From Halostreptopolyspora alba (lineage in GTDB: Bacteria; Actinomycetota; Actinomycetes; Streptosporangiales; Streptosporangiaceae): a stretch of 64,000 nt of DNA. This document shows positions 62,504-64,000 of the stretch, piece after piece. The stretch's first letter is position 1. Each line of letters begins with the position of its first letter. The notes under the pieces are model-generated. The model did not search any database. It was not told where the DNA came from and worked only from the letters and a program-made list of their open reading frames with translations. Where the stretch lies: NCBI GenBank assembly GCA_003725585.1, contig RJMB01000005.1:164107-228106 (forward strand), given 5' to 3'. A program made the position numbers and the translations under genes.

Positions 62504-63244
62504 GGTCCCCCCAGGAAGATCGGGTTCACACCGCAACCGTAGGGGCGGGGATCCCGCGTTCCACGGTTCGTCCTGCGGGGTTGACCGAAGGACCAGCTCT
62601 CCTTGACCCGCGGAATACGGGCTCGCGGTGGGCGGGACACGGGTGGTGTCCCGGGGGTCCGGGGTATCGGCGCGAGCCACTGGTGGGTGTGCGTCGGGGC
62701 CGGTCCCGGCACACCGCGACCGGCGGAAGCCGTCCCGCCCCATCGTCCCCGCTCATGCCGGAAACGCGACCACGCGTCCCACCCACACGGGATTATATGG
62801 GTTTATGAATATCTGTCCCTTCGGTGGCGAGATTTCCGTGGTTATTCTGGGTTGTGGTGTGATGTGAAATTCGTGGCTTTGGGTGTTTATCACGCGTGAT
62901 GCGCCTCGACCGGAACTCGTGCGGGGGGCTGTTTTCGCTGGTGATCGTCGGCCGGTGAATAACGCCGCGAAGTCGTTTCCGTGTCCAAATTCGGGACGCT
63001 TATAAATTACTCGGGTGTAGTCGGAGAAAAAATGTATGCCTCCGGCATGTCGCCAGGATCTCCGGGGTAAGACGGGCTTCGGCCGCGCGCAGTGGCCATC
63101 GGACTACGAGGTGAATTCGTAGGTCCGGTTGGTTGGAAGGACAGGCGAACCGCGTCCACAGCACGTGACCCCTTCCGGTGGGCGCGGTTCCCGAAAAGAC
63201 GTCCGGACTCATATCTGTTAGCGCAATGATTGGTGGTGTGCGCC
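62504..63244. other. 741-bp intergenic region, AT-richer on the right
   Basis: The longest gap in the window. The part from 62790 to 63240 is markedly AT-richer than its surroundings (TTATATGGGTTTATGAATATC, CTTATAAATTACTC, AGAAAAAATG) and must hold the promoter of the encapsulin gene; no convincing gene on either strand. GGTGG lies eight bases before the encapsulin GTG. No direct or inverted repeat stands out. Confidence 0.55.
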
Positions 63245-64000
63245 GTGACGGAAACGGCTGATCCGAACGTTGAGAACACCCAGGAACCGCTGAGCCTGGG
63301 TACCAGGGCCGCGCGCAACCTGGCGACCACGACGAAGTCGGTCCCGCAGATGCAGGGGATCACCTCGCGGTGGCTGCTGCGGGTGTTGCCGTGGGTGGAG
63401 GCCCGCGGTGGCGTCTACCGGGTGAACCGTCGGGTGACGTACACGGTCGGCGACGGTCGGGTGACGTTCGTCAACACCGGTGCCGATGTGCGGGTCATCC
63501 CCGAGGAGCTGCGGGAGCTGCCGGCCCTGCGGACGTTCGACGACACCGACGTCCTGGGTGAGCTGGCCCAGCGGTTCGAACAGCGGGAGTATCAGCCGGG
63601 CGACGTCATCGTGGAGTCGGGAAGGCCGGTCGACCGCGTCCACCTGCTCGCTCACGGCAAGGTGTACAAGATCGGGGCCGGCGAGTACGACGACGGTGTC
63701 GTGCTGGAGACGCTGATCGACGGGGACCACTTCGGTGACCACGCCCTCCTCGAGTCCGAGAGCACCTGGGACTACACGGTCAGGGCGGTCACCGGGTGCA
63801 CCGTTCTGGAACTCAGCCGGGAGGGCTTCGACGAGGTCGCCGACCGCTCCGACGCCCTGTGGGCCCACCTGCGGCGGCTGCTGTCCGACCCGGACCGGCC
63901 ACGGAACAGCTACGGCGAGGCCGACATCTCGGTGACCTCCGGTCACGAGGGTGAGCCTGATATCTCGGGCACGTTCGTGGACTATGAGTTGTCTCCGCGC
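63245..64000 (+). CDS. Family 2B encapsulin shell protein (partial)
   Basis: 252 residues visible, cut by the right edge. Residues 10-85 are the N-terminal HK97-fold part of family 2 encapsulins ([58 protein letters not shown]); residues 103-213 are an inserted cyclic-nucleotide-binding-like domain ([38 protein letters not shown]) and the shell fold resumes at [13 protein letters not shown] [12 protein letters not shown]. The phosphate-binding cassette is unusual: FGD instead of FGE and Trp-Asp-Tyr where Arg normally sits. These proteins are often misnamed Crp regulators. Cargo of the family includes terpene cyclases and polyprenyl synthases. Confidence 0.9.
   Translation, partial: MTETADPNVENTQEPLSLGTRAARNLATTTKSVPQMQGITSRWLLRVLPWVEARGGVYRVNRRVTYTVGDGRVTFVNTGADVRVIPEELRELPALRTFDDTDVLGELAQRFEQREYQPGDVIVESGRPVDRVHLLAHGKVYKIGAGEYDDGVVLETLIDGDHFGDHALLESESTWDYTVRAVTGCTVLELSREGFDEVADRSDALWAHLRRLLSDPDRPRNSYGEADISVTSGHEGEPDISGTFVDYELSPR

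Noticed and set aside
63000..63212. 70-codon minus-strand ORF upstream of the encapsulin gene
   Set aside because: No ribosome binding site, mixed codon bias and no family; lies in the AT-richer promoter region.
63245..64000. Crp/Fnr transcriptional regulator annotation
   Set aside because: The domain around the cyclic-nucleotide-like part is encapsulin-like on both sides and there is no HTH in the visible region.

Overview
The window is a 64 kb stretch of a high-GC actinobacterial chromosome. Very strong G/C bias at third codon positions, frequent GTG and some TTG starts, leaderless-type TAnnnT promoters, Scr1/DUF397/DUF6879 genes and a BldC-like regulator all point to the Streptosporangiales/Nocardiopsis-like part of the class. 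That placement is an inference from gene content; no 16S gene is present.

Layout. 1-5.8 kb: an arsenic operon (acr3, arsC, arsR), an AIF-type flavoprotein divergent from its likely XRE/MmyB regulator, isopentenyl-diphosphate isomerase, and a cupredoxin lipoprotein. 5.8-9.3 kb: a perfect 52-bp palindrome, a hotdog thioesterase, a decayed AGCS amino-acid transporter, and a SnoaL-like/MarR divergent pair with two clear operators. 9.3-12.5 kb is an accessory block (palindromic operators, DUF6879, a truncated Scr1-type regulator, broken small genes, a repeat 600 bp apart) that ends at a tRNA-Ser(GCU). 12.8-17 kb: a PPOX/F420-type flavoprotein, an ECF sigma factor, a Cys-rich protein coupled to a MauE/DoxX membrane protein, and a lipoprotein. 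17-30 kb is core metabolism: hisC, a GGDEF-like regulator, murA, purB-purD-purA, DUF3151-fba, pyrE and cutA.

30-38 kb: a degenerate GGDEF-like protein divergent from a membrane-tethered ECF sigma factor with proline/collagen-like repeats, a NYN-domain RNase-like protein with a TPR-like partner, and an FUSC-type membrane protein. 38-46 kb: a PutP symporter, a glycolipid-binding-fold protein, then a transmembrane Ser/Thr kinase followed by three single-pass membrane proteins. 46-54.5 kb: an acyl-CoA dehydrogenase divergent from a TetR regulator, membrane proteins, prfC, an MFS transporter and citrate synthase.

54.5-58.2 kb is a second accessory block: one intact Scr1/DUF397 pair, one DUF397 gene beside a decapitated Scr1 remnant, and a divergent four-gene operon with overlapping start/stop codons that includes a BldC-like regulator. 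58.4-62.5 kb: an HdeD-like membrane protein, a NarL-type two-component pair and a lone HisKA-type sensor kinase. The right edge cuts a family 2B encapsulin shell gene, the most notable locus here; its cargo gene probably lies just outside the window.

Several genes (3746, idi, 28069, pyrE, 43049, gltA) have a TAnnnT box 5-7 bases before the start codon, suggesting leaderless transcripts; I used this to choose starts. No CRISPR array, intact insertion sequence, integrase or replication origin was seen.
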